Source of the DNA: Aestuariibacter salexigens DSM 15300
GTDB lineage: Bacteria; Pseudomonadota; Gammaproteobacteria; Enterobacterales; Alteromonadaceae
Assembly (NCBI RefSeq): GCF_000429145.1
Contig: NZ_AUBH01000010.1
Coordinates: 1-64,000 of the forward strand
Length of the DNA: 64,000 nt
Direction of reading: 5' to 3'
Position numbers and translations under genes: made by a program. Shown here piece by piece: positions 1-8,577 of the stretch. Every line of letters begins with the position of its first letter. The first letter of the stretch is position 1. The notes under the pieces are model-generated. The model ran no database searches, was not told where the DNA came from, and saw only the letters and a list, made by a program, of their open reading frames with translations.

Positions 1-2
1 TA

Positions 3-869
3 GCAGCGACTGACGGCCCAATGCCTCAGACACGTGAGCACATCCTGCTGGGTCGCCAGGTAGGCGTACCTTACATCATCGTATTCATGAACAAGTGTGA
101 CATGGTAGATGATGAAGAGCTGCTTGAGCTGGTAGAAATGGAAGTACGTGAACTGCTTTCAGAATATGAATTCCCAGGTGACGACCTGCCAGTCATTCAG
201 GGCTCAGCTCTGAAAGCACTGGAAGGTGACGCAGAATGGGAAAAGAAAATCATCGAGCTGGGTGAAGCACTGGATTCATACATTCCAGAGCCAGAGCGTG
301 CAATCGACAAGCCGTTCATTCTGCCAATCGAAGATGTATTCTCAATCTCAGGCCGTGGTACGGTAGTAACTGGTCGTGTAGAGCAGGGTATCGTCAAGGT
401 AGGTGAAGAAGTAGAAATCGTTGGTATCAAAGAGACCACGAAGACCACTTGTACTGGTGTAGAGATGTTCCGCAAGCTGCTTGACGAAGGTCGTGCAGGT
501 GAGAACGTAGGTGTTCTGTTGCGTGGTACTAAGCGTGACGAAGTAGAGCGTGGACAAGTACTGGCGAAGCCAGGTTCAATCACGCCACACACCAAGTTCG
601 AAGCAGAAGTTTACGTACTGAGCAAAGACGAAGGTGGCCGTCACACGCCATTCTTCAAAGGCTATCGTCCTCAGTTCTACTTCCGTACAACTGACGTAAC
701 AGGTGCGGTAGAGCTGCCAGAAGGCGTAGAAATGGTAATGCCAGGCGACAACCTGAAGTTTGTTGTTGAGCTGATTGCACCAATCGCGATGGACGAAGGT
801 CTGCGCTTCGCAATCCGCGAAGGCGGAAGAACTGTAGGTGCGGGCGTAGTATCTAAGATTATCGAATAA
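3..869 (+). CDS. tuf: Translation elongation factor Tu, 3' part (5' end outside window)
   Basis: The open frame runs from the window edge to TAA at 867-869 and gives the last ~289 residues of EF-Tu, the GTPase that delivers aminoacyl-tRNA to the ribosome. Visible are the end of the G domain with the guanine-specificity motif NKCD, the SA(L)K region, and beta-barrel domains 2 and 3 ending in GVVSKIIE. The ATG at 21 is internal: the upstream codons AATDGP continue the EF-Tu sequence. Codon use is strongly biased, as expected for a highly expressed gene. No ribosomal-protein gene or tRNA follows; instead there is a terminator and a structured repeat element, so which of the usual two tuf copies this is cannot be told. 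Identification is certain; only the 5' end is missing. Confidence 0.98.
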   Translation, partial: AATDGPMPQTREHILLGRQVGVPYIIVFMNKCDMVDDEELLELVEMEVRELLSEYEFPGDDLPVIQGSALKALEGDAEWEKKIIELGEALDSYIPEPERAIDKPFILPIEDVFSISGRGTVVTGRVEQGIVKVGEEVEIVGIKETTKTTCTGVEMFRKLLDEGRAGENVGVLLRGTKRDEVERGQVLAKPGSITPHTKFEAEVYVLSKDEGGRHTPFFKGYRPQFYFRTTDVTGAVELPEGVEMVMPGDNLKFVVELIAPIAMDEGLRFAIREGGRTVGAGVVSKIIE

Positions 870-889
870 TCTACACTTTCCGTACTTGA

Positions 890-916
890 AAAAGGTCACT
901 TCGGTGGCCTTTTTTT
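890..916 (+). terminator. Rho-independent terminator of tuf
   Basis: GGTCAC (894-899), loop TTCG, GTGGCC (904-909) with one G-T pair, followed by seven T (910-916). It starts about 20 nt after the tuf stop codon. Confidence 0.9.
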
Positions 917-917
917 A

Positions 918-1110
918 TGCCCGCAGCTACAGGGCTTCCGGCGAAGGGTAATGAACGGTGAGCGAAGCGAGTGAGGAGTGACTTAACGTCACTCCGAGAG
1001 TGAAGCACGACGGTACAGGAAGTACCGGCTGGGTGAGATACCACGGATGGGTTAAAGCTCACGTTATCAAGCTGGTAGTAAAGTTGAATGAACTTCACTG
1101 TTGGCGCCGG
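918..1110 (+). repeat. Structured repeat element downstream of tuf (double-hairpin family)
   Basis: Directly after the tuf terminator lies a GC-rich segment with two strong hairpins. Hairpin 1 is 975-995: 8-bp stem GGAGTGAC/GTCACTCC with loop TTAAC. Hairpin 2 is 1011-1027: 6-bp stem CGGTAC/GTACCG with loop AGGAA. The same order, loops and spacing occur twice after tRNA-Leu at 17168-17223 and about 188 bp further on, with different but still complementary stems. Flanking bits also match: TTTTATGC at the 5' side and a GAA/CACGA linker. No plausible protein is encoded here. I read it as a non-coding RNA element of unknown role, not as a gene. Confidence 0.6.
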
Positions 1111-1203
1111 TGTTGGCCGAAAACTGCTCCTGCTTTTTCGGCATTCCCACGTCCATGTGGGTCATATACAAAAATTATCGAATAATAATTTTTGACGCCA
1201 AGA

Positions 1204-1240
1204 AAATGAAAAGGCCGCAGATGCGGCATTTTTTGTTTTT
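1204..1240 (+). terminator. Terminator-like hairpin after the tuf repeat element
   Basis: GCCGC (1214-1218), loop AGAT, GCGGC (1223-1227), then a T-rich tract to 1240. It would end transcripts that read through the tuf terminator and the repeat element. Confidence 0.7.
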
Positions 1241-1377
1241 GGAGATTCCCGCCAATAGCATGCGGGAATGACGTGGTGTCGAGCTCACTGGAATGACGAG
1301 GTTGTTCTGCGCGGGGAATGTCTAACTATCACCGTCATTCCGGAATTTGCGCAGCAAATGTCCGGAATCTCCTCAAT
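1240..1377. repeat. Intergenic inverted repeats of the CGTCATTCCCGC type
   Basis: Several imperfect palindromes built on ATTCCCGC/GCGGGAAT and CATTCCGGAATTTGC/GCAAATGTCCGGAAT fill the gap between the tuf tail and the convergent metallo-beta-lactamase-fold gene. They resemble the dispersed palindromic intergenic repeats common in many proteobacterial genomes. They may also act as terminators. No coding function is seen. Confidence 0.55.
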
Positions 1378-1378
1378 T

Positions 1379-2191
1379 TTACTCAATCTCTATACTTGTA
1401 CCCGGCTCTGAAAAGAACGCCTTACCACTATTCAGTAACCACTTTGGTGGCTCGGTCGGCACGTGTACACCGACATGGTTTTCAATATTCATGTATTCAT
1501 CCAGAATCGCATTACCTTCCAAGTTGTAATAAAACCAGTAAGGCGGGAAAGCTATGTCTGTCCTTTTTTTCTGCCAGTGCTCTTTAACAGGTAGGTAGTG
1601 GTCAACGTCTGGGTCGGCGTCGCCTAAATGCATCACCGTCAGCTCCTGAGTTAACCCAATACGAAAAACCAGATTTTCGACATCAGCTCGCGATGGCCAG
1701 CCTGCATGAGGGATCCGCACTGCTTCTATGGCAAGCTCTCCCACCGACAATGAGATAGGGGTGTCACCGAATGCGAGTGATATGGGGTAAATTCTGTCTT
1801 TCATGACCTGAAAGCGTGGGTCTGTGACCAACTGCTCTATGGCCTGCTGTGGCGCAATCAAACTGACATCATGATGTTGTGCTAAATAGGCCAACACGTC
1901 GTCTGCGCTGAAATGATCTTCATGGGCGTGGCTGATAACAATGGCGTCAATATCATTATAGGGCGGCGTTTGCGCAAATACCGCCTGCCGTAGCCGCTCC
2001 GGTACAGCCTGATAAATTCCGAAGGTATTATGAAAAAAAGGATCAAACATCACTTTTATCTCGCCATGTGACGCGATCACGCCTTCGTTCCCAAGGTAGT
2101 GTACATCACTATGTTGGCCCTGCTGATGGGCGATGCTGCGCGTAGTGTTAACTGTCAACAGCAAGAAAAGAGTAACGGTGAGTGTTTTCAT
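1379..2191 (-). CDS. Exported metallo-beta-lactamase-fold hydrolase
   Basis: A 270-residue protein with an N-terminal signal peptide (about residues 1-21) and a metallo-beta-lactamase fold. The zinc motif HAHEDH lies near residue 90, preceded by the VISHAHEDHF strand, with later metal-binding candidates such as PHAGWPS and HLGDAD. It resembles the UlaG/RomA-like branch more than classical beta-lactamases, and the substrate is unknown. Its ATG overlaps the stop of rlmA by the tetranucleotide ATGA, so the two genes are almost certainly translated from one transcript. It is most likely a periplasmic hydrolase; the fold assignment is firm, the function is not. Confidence 0.8.
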   Translation of the reverse strand: MKTLTVTLFLLLTVNTTRSIAHQQGQHSDVHYLGNEGVIASHGEIKVMFDPFFHNTFGIYQAVPERLRQAVFAQTPPYNDIDAIVISHAHEDHFSADDVLAYLAQHHDVSLIAPQQAIEQLVTDPRFQVMKDRIYPISLAFGDTPISLSVGELAIEAVRIPHAGWPSRADVENLVFRIGLTQELTVMHLGDADPDVDHYLPVKEHWQKKRTDIAFPPYWFYYNLEGNAILDEYMNIENHVGVHVPTEPPKWLLNSGKAFFSEPGTSIEIE

Positions 2192-3057
2192 CTGGACTTT
2201 TTAAATAATCGAAAGTGGACGTCTATGGTCAGACGAATATTAGACATGGCCAGCAATTGCTCACGTTTTTCCCGCTTTGATTTGAAGAAATGCGGCGTCA
2301 TGCTGACCAGATCCCGAAGCTGCATATTATCAAGCGGCTCGGAAACATAGGACAAGGACTCTTGGTTCGCCAGGGTCAACCCCTGCTCACCCGCTTGTGT
2401 ATGTGCGGGAAACGTATGGGGTCTGATCTCATCATAGATGAGTCTGCGGATCTCAATAAGGTGGTCTGGGCCGGCCTCTGCCAGCAGCACGGCACCGCCA
2501 GCCTTTAATTTGCTGGCAAACTCTGCGAATACCGGAAAGCCAAACATACACAGTATGAGATCAAGACTGTTCTCCATCACAGGCAAATTACGATTTGTCG
2601 CCACTGCCCAGGCAATATCATTTTTTTCACGCTTGGCAGCCTGGAGCACTGCAGGTTTGGAAATATCGATACCGGCCAGTGACACTAGTGATGAACAGTG
2701 TGAGGCGGTTAGTGACCGTTGTAGTTGAGTCAGGTAGTAACCTTCCCCACAGCCCGCATCTAATACGAGCAAATCTGCGTGTTCACTCGAATCCAAATAG
2801 TGGGTGACAAGCGTATTCACTTTGTCGCTAACGCTTTTATACAACCCTGAATTCAGCAATCGGCTGCGAGCCTGCACCATGTCTTTGCTGTCGCCCGGTG
2901 CTTTAGAACGTTTATCCTGAATTGGCAAAAGGTGTACATAGCCCTGTTTGGCGATATCAAAGCTGTGCCCGTCGGAGCAGGTAAAGCGATTGTGATGCTG
3001 CTGTAGAGGCAGGGCATCAAGCGGGCAGGCGAATTTTTCAAAAGGTACTATTTTCAT
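2188..3057 (-). CDS. rlmA: 23S rRNA (guanine745-N1)-methyltransferase RlmA
   Basis: A 289-residue SAM-dependent methyltransferase matching RlmA, which methylates G745 in helix 35 of 23S rRNA. The N-terminal zinc-finger region precedes the signature GHSFDIAKQGYVHLLP, followed by the SAM motif VLDAGCGEGYYL. I chose the ATG at 3057 because it aligns with the family start; the open frame extends 27 codons upstream without similarity. One zinc ligand looks changed: where E. coli has CPLC, this protein has CPLD, while the later C-x3-H pair is kept. It overlaps the metallo-beta-lactamase-fold gene downstream and is divergent from the aldo/keto reductase gene. Confidence 0.9.
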   Translation of the reverse strand: MKIVPFEKFACPLDALPLQQHHNRFTCSDGHSFDIAKQGYVHLLPIQDKRSKAPGDSKDMVQARSRLLNSGLYKSVSDKVNTLVTHYLDSSEHADLLVLDAGCGEGYYLTQLQRSLTASHCSSLVSLAGIDISKPAVLQAAKREKNDIAWAVATNRNLPVMENSLDLILCMFGFPVFAEFASKLKAGGAVLLAEAGPDHLIEIRRLIYDEIRPHTFPAHTQAGEQGLTLANQESLSYVSEPLDNMQLRDLVSMTPHFFKSKREKREQLLAMSNIRLTIDVHFRLFKKSR

Positions 3058-3126
3058 GACGTTGGGCGGAACTGTGATTGCCGCTACACTATGGTAAAGA
3101 CTAACACGCACAAAGTGGAAAACCCT

Positions 3127-4179
3127 ATGCAATATCATCAGCTTGGCAGCGCGCCGATCAAGGTTTCAGAAATATGTCTGGGTAGTATGACCTGGGGGAT
3201 CCAGAATACCCAGCAAGATGCCGATGAGCAAATTGCTTATGCGCTTGCTAATGGTATTAACTTTATCGACTGTGCAGAAATGTATCCCGTGCCGCCGAAT
3301 GCAGATACCTATGGTGACACCGAGCGAATTATCGGCAACTGGCTGGCGCGGCATCCCGAGAAACGAAAAGACCTCATCATCGCCAGTAAAATTGCCGGCA
3401 GTGGGCTGAAATACATACGTCAGGGCAGCCCTATAAGCGGCGCAACGGTAGCGTTGGCATTAGAGGATTCACTAAAGCGCCTGCAGACTGACGTGATCGA
3501 TTTGTACCAGCTGCATTGGCCAAACCGATTCACCCCGCACTTCTCCAAGCACTGGCCGGGCATGATCAGCTTTACCAAGCAGGACGCAGAAAAGCAGACA
3601 GCACAAATGCTGGATATTCTGACTGCGCTCGATAATGCAATTAAGGCAGGAAAAATCCGCTACTGGGGGCTGTCTGACGATACGCCCTGGGGAATAAGCC
3701 AGTATGTTCGACTGGCTGAACAGCATGGCCTGGCAAAACCGGTATCCATTCAAAATGAGTTTAGTCTGCTGCATGCCAAAGACTGGCCCTATCTGATCGA
3801 AAACTGTGTTTACGAAAACATTGCTTATCTGCCGTGGTCTCCGCTTGCCGGTGGCGCGTTAAGCGGTAAGTATCTGGATGGCGCGAGACCAGAAGGCACT
3901 CGCTGGACACTGGTGCAGCGACAGGGACTGTTCAGAGATACTGATATCAGTAATGACGCCGTGCGACGCTATGTGCAGCTGGCCAGTGAATTTGATATGT
4001 CACCCACCACTCTGGCGCTGGCATGGTGCAGGCAGGTGGATGGTGTCACCTCAACCATAATCGGTGCCACATCGATGGCACAGCTTGAGGAGAACATTGC
4101 GGCGTTTTCAGTACGCTTAACTGATGAGCAACTCAAAGCAATCACCGAGGTTTTGAAACAGTATCCGATGCCGTTTTAA
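3127..4179 (+). CDS. tas: Tas-like aldo/keto reductase
   Basis: A 350-residue NAD(P)H-dependent aldo/keto reductase closest in sequence to E. coli Tas. Shared traits are the MQYH start, the GSMTWG strand, NFIDCAEMYPVPP (catalytic Asp and Tyr), ASKI (Lys) and QLHWP (His), all in the TIM-barrel order. The natural substrate of Tas proteins is unknown. I start at ATG 3127; an upstream in-frame ATG at 3091 adds 12 residues with no family support. The gene is single, 70 bp from the divergent rlmA start, and ends at a bidirectional terminator shared with the porin gene. Confidence 0.88.
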   Translation: MQYHQLGSAPIKVSEICLGSMTWGIQNTQQDADEQIAYALANGINFIDCAEMYPVPPNADTYGDTERIIGNWLARHPEKRKDLIIASKIAGSGLKYIRQGSPISGATVALALEDSLKRLQTDVIDLYQLHWPNRFTPHFSKHWPGMISFTKQDAEKQTAQMLDILTALDNAIKAGKIRYWGLSDDTPWGISQYVRLAEQHGLAKPVSIQNEFSLLHAKDWPYLIENCVYENIAYLPWSPLAGGALSGKYLDGARPEGTRWTLVQRQGLFRDTDISNDAVRRYVQLASEFDMSPTTLALAWCRQVDGVTSTIIGATSMAQLEENIAAFSVRLTDEQLKAITEVLKQYPMPF

Positions 4180-4191
4180 TGCCGGAATCAT

Positions 4192-4218
4192 AAAGGCCGC
4201 CAAATATCAGCGGCCTCG
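4192..4218. terminator. Bidirectional terminator between tas and the porin gene
   Basis: AGGCCGC, a 9-nt loop and GCGGCCT (about 4194-4216) lie between two convergent stop codons. The T-tracts are short, so efficiency is uncertain. Confidence 0.6.
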
Positions 4219-4238
4219 TTATCGAAGTGCAAGGTCAG

Positions 4239-5411
4239 TTAGAACGCGTACTGGGCCATAAACTGCAGGCGATTCATATCACCTTCGAGTCCCCCAGCAG
4301 TCTCACGCTCTGCATAAGTATATTCGGCACCGACGGTAATCGCCTTGGTCCATGAATGCTTGTAGTTGACTCTTACACTTTTGGTTGAGTCCGTAACGGC
4401 TGCTCCCGTCAATGCAACATCATTGTCTGCATCAAACGCGGAATAGATGATACTGCTGCGGGCTTTATCGTTCCACACGTGGCGGTAAGACACTGAGTAT
4501 GCGGTAGTATCAATCGCGTCTAATTCACCGTTATTGTCTAGCACTGCACCATTGGATGCATTCAATGCGACATAGCGACCCAGACCAGAGCCGGTGTTAA
4601 AGGTAAATCGGATATCATCATGCTGACCGACCTTAAACTTACCTGACAGGGCTAAACCAAAGCCACTTTCAGTACTGTCAATGCTGGTGCCATTATCGTA
4701 GGCCAGCTGACGCATAATACCGGCCACTTTTACATGGCCCCAGTCACGCTTCATGGTGTAGGCAGCAATCAAATCTGGTACTGAATTATCATCTGTGACA
4801 ATGCGGCCACCGCCGCCATTTGGGGTTACCGTTGTTTCCGGATTTTCCAATGCAATTTCGAATCCATTGCTGGCGTATCGCAGCATCACATGACGACCGA
4901 AGATAGTGCCGTCAGTGTTACCGATAAAGTCGACTGAATCTGGCAATGCACCGACATCCATCAGCGTTGTCCACGTCTGACCCACAAGCCACTTGTCATA
5001 TTTGATGAAGGCATGTCTTATTCTCGGTGTATAGGAGTTACTAATGCGCTCATCGCCATTAGGGGTGACCAGCATGTCAAATTCCAGCACGCCTACCACG
5101 TCTTCGCCTGTTTCAGTAGAGGTGGAGGATGTAAAGCGAAAACGAGATTGACGGGCGTGGGCATCGAATACCGCTCCTTCCTCGTCACCGCTTACCGGCG
5201 TCAGACTAGGAATGTAGAAGTCTCTGCCAATGTTTCCAGACGGTAAATTGCCTTCGCTGAAATCAGAGTACATCGCATCAACTTTGATATACCCGCTTAA
5301 TGATATTTTAGTGTCGCCCAGGGTCGCGGCCTGTAGCCCAGTGCTTGCAACAGCGCCTGTTCCGAGTAGCAGGGACACAGCGAGTGCGGCTTTTTTTGCT
5401 CTGAAAATCAT
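4239..5411 (-). CDS. DcaP-like outer membrane porin
   Basis: A 390-residue outer-membrane beta-barrel with a signal peptide (hydrophobic stretch then LQA-ATLGD) and a C-terminal phenylalanine (QYAF), the usual barrel-assembly signal. The early sequence KISLSGYIKVDAMYSDFS and the inner strands match the DcaP-type porins described from Acinetobacter, which are thought to pass small dicarboxylates and other anions. I start at ATG 5411, preceded by a GGATGGAA ribosome-binding region; the earlier ATG at 5426 lacks one. The gene is divergent from acs across a 284-bp gap that holds GACCAAAGTC palindromes, so co-regulation with acetate genes is plausible but unproven. Confidence 0.82.
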   Translation of the reverse strand: MIFRAKKAALAVSLLLGTGAVASTGLQAATLGDTKISLSGYIKVDAMYSDFSEGNLPSGNIGRDFYIPSLTPVSGDEEGAVFDAHARQSRFRFTSSTSTETGEDVVGVLEFDMLVTPNGDERISNSYTPRIRHAFIKYDKWLVGQTWTTLMDVGALPDSVDFIGNTDGTIFGRHVMLRYASNGFEIALENPETTVTPNGGGGRIVTDDNSVPDLIAAYTMKRDWGHVKVAGIMRQLAYDNGTSIDSTESGFGLALSGKFKVGQHDDIRFTFNTGSGLGRYVALNASNGAVLDNNGELDAIDTTAYSVSYRHVWNDKARSSIIYSAFDADNDVALTGAAVTDSTKSVRVNYKHSWTKAITVGAEYTYAERETAGGLEGDMNRLQFMAQYAF

Positions 5412-5502
5412 AATTCCATCCATCAATGTGTACGTGAATAAAGTGTTAAAAATGTTAACGAGACGGTGTCAATGTGGACTAGCTTAGCCGAATTGCCAAT
5501 AA

Positions 5503-5589
5503 GCTCATGGTCTATAAGACCAAAGTCTTAGTTGTTGAAAAGTTTACTTTTATTGGCTTTTTGAAAGGCATCACGGTACGACCAAAGTC
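5503..5589. promoter_or_regulatory. Putative CrbR operators between the porin gene and acs
   Basis: Two identical GACCAAAGTC palindromes lie at 5518-5527 and 5580-5589, 62 bp apart, and a half-matching CTCATGGTC lies at 5504-5512. The right-hand palindrome is followed by TCTCATTTTAGTT and, 35 bp from its first base, by TAGAGT (5615-5620), a possible -10 box. The promoter of the symporter operon near 12060 has the same arrangement. The regulator is inferred to be the CrbR-like protein encoded just after acs. Confidence 0.5.
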
Positions 5590-5695
5590 TCATTTTAGTT
5601 CTTGTCTTTCGGGCTAGAGTGTCGGGGTAGTTGATTGATTATCTCGTGCCTTGTCGATAAACACGGACAAGCGCCACAACAGGTGGAGACACAAG

Positions 5696-7639
5696 ATGGA
5701 AGTTAAACAGTATACGGTTCCAGAAGCCGCCAGACAGCGCAGCCATCTCAGTGAAGATGGTTATCAAAAGATGTATCAGCAATCCGTGAACGATCCGGAA
5801 GGGTTCTGGGGTGAGCAGCTGTACCAACTGGACTGGTTTAAAACACCCAGTAGGATAAAGAACACCTCTTTCGCGCGCGACAATCTGACTATCAAGTGGT
5901 TTGAAGATGGCGCGTTGAATGCCAGTTACAACTGTATTGATCGGCACCTTAAAACGCGAGCGAAACAAACAGCGATTTTTTGGGAAGGGGACAATCCTGA
6001 GCACAGTGAACAGATCACCTATCAGCAACTGCATTATGAAGTATGTAAGCTGGCCAACGGGTTAAAAAAGCTAGGCGTTAAAAAGGGCGATCGCGTTGCG
6101 ATATATATGCCGATGGTGCCGCAGGCAGCCTATGCTATGCAGGCCTGTGCGCGAATCGGTGCGGTGCATTCAGTGATCTTCGGGGGGTTTTCGCCCAATG
6201 CAATCGCCGACCGCATCAACAACTGTGACGCTAAAGTGGTGATCACCTGTGATGAGGGAAGACGTGCGGGGAAAAACGTTCCGTTGAAAAAGAACGTCGA
6301 TATTGCTTTGGCTGACGGTGCCTGCCCTTCTATTACACATGTCGTTGTGCACAAGGTAACGGGCGGCGATGTTGAGTTTAACAACGACGTTGATGTGTGG
6401 TGGGACGAGCTTATCGAAGATTGTTCTGGCCAGTGTGAGCCTGAAATCATGAACGCCGAAGACCCGCTTTTTATCTTATACACATCGGGGTCGACCGGCG
6501 CGCCAAAAGGCGTGGTGCATACAACAGGTGGGTACCTGTTGTATACGGCGATGACCTTTAAATATGTGTTTGATTACCAGGATGGCGATATTTACTGGTG
6601 TTCAGCAGACGTTGGCTGGATCACCGGGCATAGCTATATGGCATATGGGCCACTGGCCAATGGTGCAACCCAGGTGTTTTTCGAAGGCGTTCCTATTTAC
6701 CCTTCCATCAAACGCATGGCACAAATTGTCGAAAAATATAAGGTCAATATTTTATACACCGCGCCTACTGCTATTCGGGCGTTAATGGCACACGGCTCAG
6801 AGCCGGTATCGGGCTGCGATGTATCGTCATTGAATGTGCTCGGCTCTGTGGGTGAGCCAATCAATCCAGAGGCATGGGAATGGTATCACCGTGAGTTTGG
6901 CACCAATGTCTGCCCGATTGCCGATACCTGGTGGCAGACTGAAACCGGTGGGGTAATGATCACGCCACTGCCGGGTTGTACAACGCTGAAACCGGGCTCA
7001 GCCACACGCCCTTTCTTTGGCGTACAGCCTGCACTATTTGACGCTGATGGTAACGAACTGCAGGGGGCTACAGAAGGAAACCTGGTGATCAAGGACAGCT
7101 GGCCGAGTCAGGCGCGCACAGTATATGGCGATCACAACCGCTTTATTGACACGTATTTCAGTGCCTATAACGGCGTGTATTTTACCGGTGACGGTGCCCG
7201 TCGCGATGAAGATGGCTATTACTGGATAACGGGACGGGTTGATGACGTATTGAATGTCTCTGGCCATCGCCTTGGCACGGCAGAAATCGAGTCTGCTCTG
7301 GTCGCTCATGAGTTGGTAGCGGAGGCAGCAGTGGTCGGGTATCCACACGATATCAAAGGTCAGGGGATTTATGTCTATGTGACTGCCAATGAAGGCGTAG
7401 TCGCGGACGGTAGTCTAACCGCGGAGCTGAAAGCCTGGGTGCGAAAGGAGCTTAGTCCGATTGCTACCCCCGATCTGATCCAGTGGACCAAGGGATTACC
7501 CAAAACACGCTCAGGGAAAATTATGCGTCGCATCTTGCGTAAAATCGCGGCCAATGAACATCAGCAGTTAGGCGATACCTCAACGTTGGCAGATCCTTCC
7601 GTCGTTGATACACTCATCGAGGAGCGTTTGAATAAATAA
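5696..7639 (+). CDS. acs: Acetyl-CoA synthetase
   Basis: A 647-residue AMP-forming acetate:CoA ligase that turns acetate, ATP and CoA into acetyl-CoA in the cytoplasm. The N-terminal Acs domain ([19 protein letters not shown]) is followed by the P-loop [12 protein letters not shown], the [11 protein letters not shown] and TWWQTETGG motifs, and the C-terminal [11 protein letters not shown], whose lysine (about 608) is the family's acetylation switch. I start at ATG 5696 behind GGTGGAG; the frame extends 15 codons upstream without similarity. The stop is 13 bp before the response-regulator gene, forming an operon. Regulation by CrbR through the upstream palindromes is inferred. Confidence 0.97.
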   Translation: MEVKQYTVPEAARQRSHLSEDGYQKMYQQSVNDPEGFWGEQLYQLDWFKTPSRIKNTSFARDNLTIKWFEDGALNASYNCIDRHLKTRAKQTAIFWEGDNPEHSEQITYQQLHYEVCKLANGLKKLGVKKGDRVAIYMPMVPQAAYAMQACARIGAVHSVIFGGFSPNAIADRINNCDAKVVITCDEGRRAGKNVPLKKNVDIALADGACPSITHVVVHKVTGGDVEFNNDVDVWWDELIEDCSGQCEPEIMNAEDPLFILYTSGSTGAPKGVVHTTGGYLLYTAMTFKYVFDYQDGDIYWCSADVGWITGHSYMAYGPLANGATQVFFEGVPIYPSIKRMAQIVEKYKVNILYTAPTAIRALMAHGSEPVSGCDVSSLNVLGSVGEPINPEAWEWYHREFGTNVCPIADTWWQTETGGVMITPLPGCTTLKPGSATRPFFGVQPALFDADGNELQGATEGNLVIKDSWPSQARTVYGDHNRFIDTYFSAYNGVYFTGDGARRDEDGYYWITGRVDDVLNVSGHRLGTAEIESALVAHELVAEAAVVGYPHDIKGQGIYVYVTANEGVVADGSLTAELKAWVRKELSPIATPDLIQWTKGLPKTRSGKIMRRILRKIAANEHQQLGDTSTLADPSVVDTLIEERLNK

Positions 7640-7652
7640 ATACGGAGAATAA

Positions 7653-8300
7653 ATGACAACGCTGCTGATTGCTGACGATCATCCTCTATATCGTGATGCA
7701 TTACGAGGCGCGTTGTCGCTCTCCTTGCCCGATCTTACTTTGCTTGAGGCGGGCGATCTGAATCAGACCGTTTCCCAGCTTGAAAAGCACGATGTCGACT
7801 TGCTTCTGCTGGATTTACATATGCCGGGCAGCAATGACCTGTTTGGTTTGTTGCATATTCGCAAGCTGTATCCTGATGTGCCTGTGGCGGTGGTGTCCGG
7901 CACCGAAGATCCTACTATCATTTCCAAAATCGTTGGTGTAGGTGCATTAGGGTTTATTCCTAAAACCACAGGCGCAGATGATATCGCCAAAGCCATTAAT
8001 GCGATAATGGACGGTGATGTTTGGCTGCCCGAGGGGCTGTCAGACAAAATTGAAGAGGTTGACGATGCCTTTTCTGAGCTGGCCGATCAAGTTGCCAGCC
8101 TAACACCATCACAATACAAAGTTCTTTGTTACATGCGCGATGGTTTGCTGAATAAACAAATTGGATACAATCTGGATATTGCAGAGGCGACAGTAAAAGC
8201 CCACGTTACTGCGATTTTCAGAAAGCTGGGGATCAACAATCGTACCCAGGCGGTATTGATCGCGTCTCAACTGCAGCTAGAGCCGCCTGAAGCGAGCTGA
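7653..8300 (+). CDS. crbR: LuxR-family response regulator, CrbR-like
   Basis: A 215-residue response regulator: a receiver domain with acidic pocket ADDH, phospho-acceptor Asp54 (LLLLDLHMPG) and conserved Lys in FIPK, then a C-terminal LuxR-type helix-turn-helix (LTPSQYKVLCYMRDGLLNKQ onward). Placed 13 bp after acs and beside a CrbS-like symporter/kinase, it matches the CrbS/CrbR acetate-switch system known from Vibrio and relatives, which activates acs. The ribosome-binding site GGAG sits 8 nt before the ATG. The function by context is strong, but the DNA target is not shown by sequence alone. Confidence 0.85.
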   Translation: MTTLLIADDHPLYRDALRGALSLSLPDLTLLEAGDLNQTVSQLEKHDVDLLLLDLHMPGSNDLFGLLHIRKLYPDVPVAVVSGTEDPTIISKIVGVGALGFIPKTTGADDIAKAINAIMDGDVWLPEGLSDKIEEVDDAFSELADQVASLTPSQYKVLCYMRDGLLNKQIGYNLDIAEATVKAHVTAIFRKLGINNRTQAVLIASQLQLEPPEAS

Positions 8301-8312
8301 CCACCGCCTGCT

Positions 8313-8577
8313 ACCTAACCCGTCATGCCCGTATTTGCGAGGATCTGTCATGCCCGCGGCGCTCCTAGGCGGGCATCTTTCAACAAATGAGTCGATTAGA
8401 TACCCGCCTTCGCGGGCACGACAGAAATGGGCGTCGTCATGCCCGCAATGCTCTTGGGCGGGCATCTTTCAACAAATGATTCAATTAGATACCCGCCTTC
8501 GCGGGTAAGATGAAAGAGTTGGCGGGTACAACGAAAAGGGGCGTTGTCATGCCCGCGGTGCTCTTGGGCGGGCATCT
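8313..8577. repeat. Tandem GC-rich palindromic intergenic repeat, three full copies
   Basis: The unit TCATGCCCGC..GGGCGGGCATCT occurs at 8348-8378, 8437-8467 and 8547-8577. In between are ACCCGCCTTCGCGGG hairpins at about 8400-8416 and 8489-8505. A weaker partial copy lies at 8320-8345. Copies are 89 and 110 bp apart. The array fills the whole gap between two convergent genes and reaches the stop codon of crbS. It resembles dispersed REP-like elements and could also act as a bidirectional terminator. Confidence 0.7.

Noticed and set aside
348-899. Opposite-strand frames within tuf as genes
   Set aside because: They are shadows of a highly biased coding sequence without ribosome-binding sites or family resemblance.
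5651-5695. Longer acs start at 5651
   Set aside because: The 15 extra residues do not match Acs proteins, while ATG 5696 has a good ribosome-binding site.
8281-8577. CRISPR array at the palindromic repeats
   Set aside because: Repeats are palindromic, unevenly spaced (89 and 110 bp) and the spacers are themselves hairpins; no cas gene is near.
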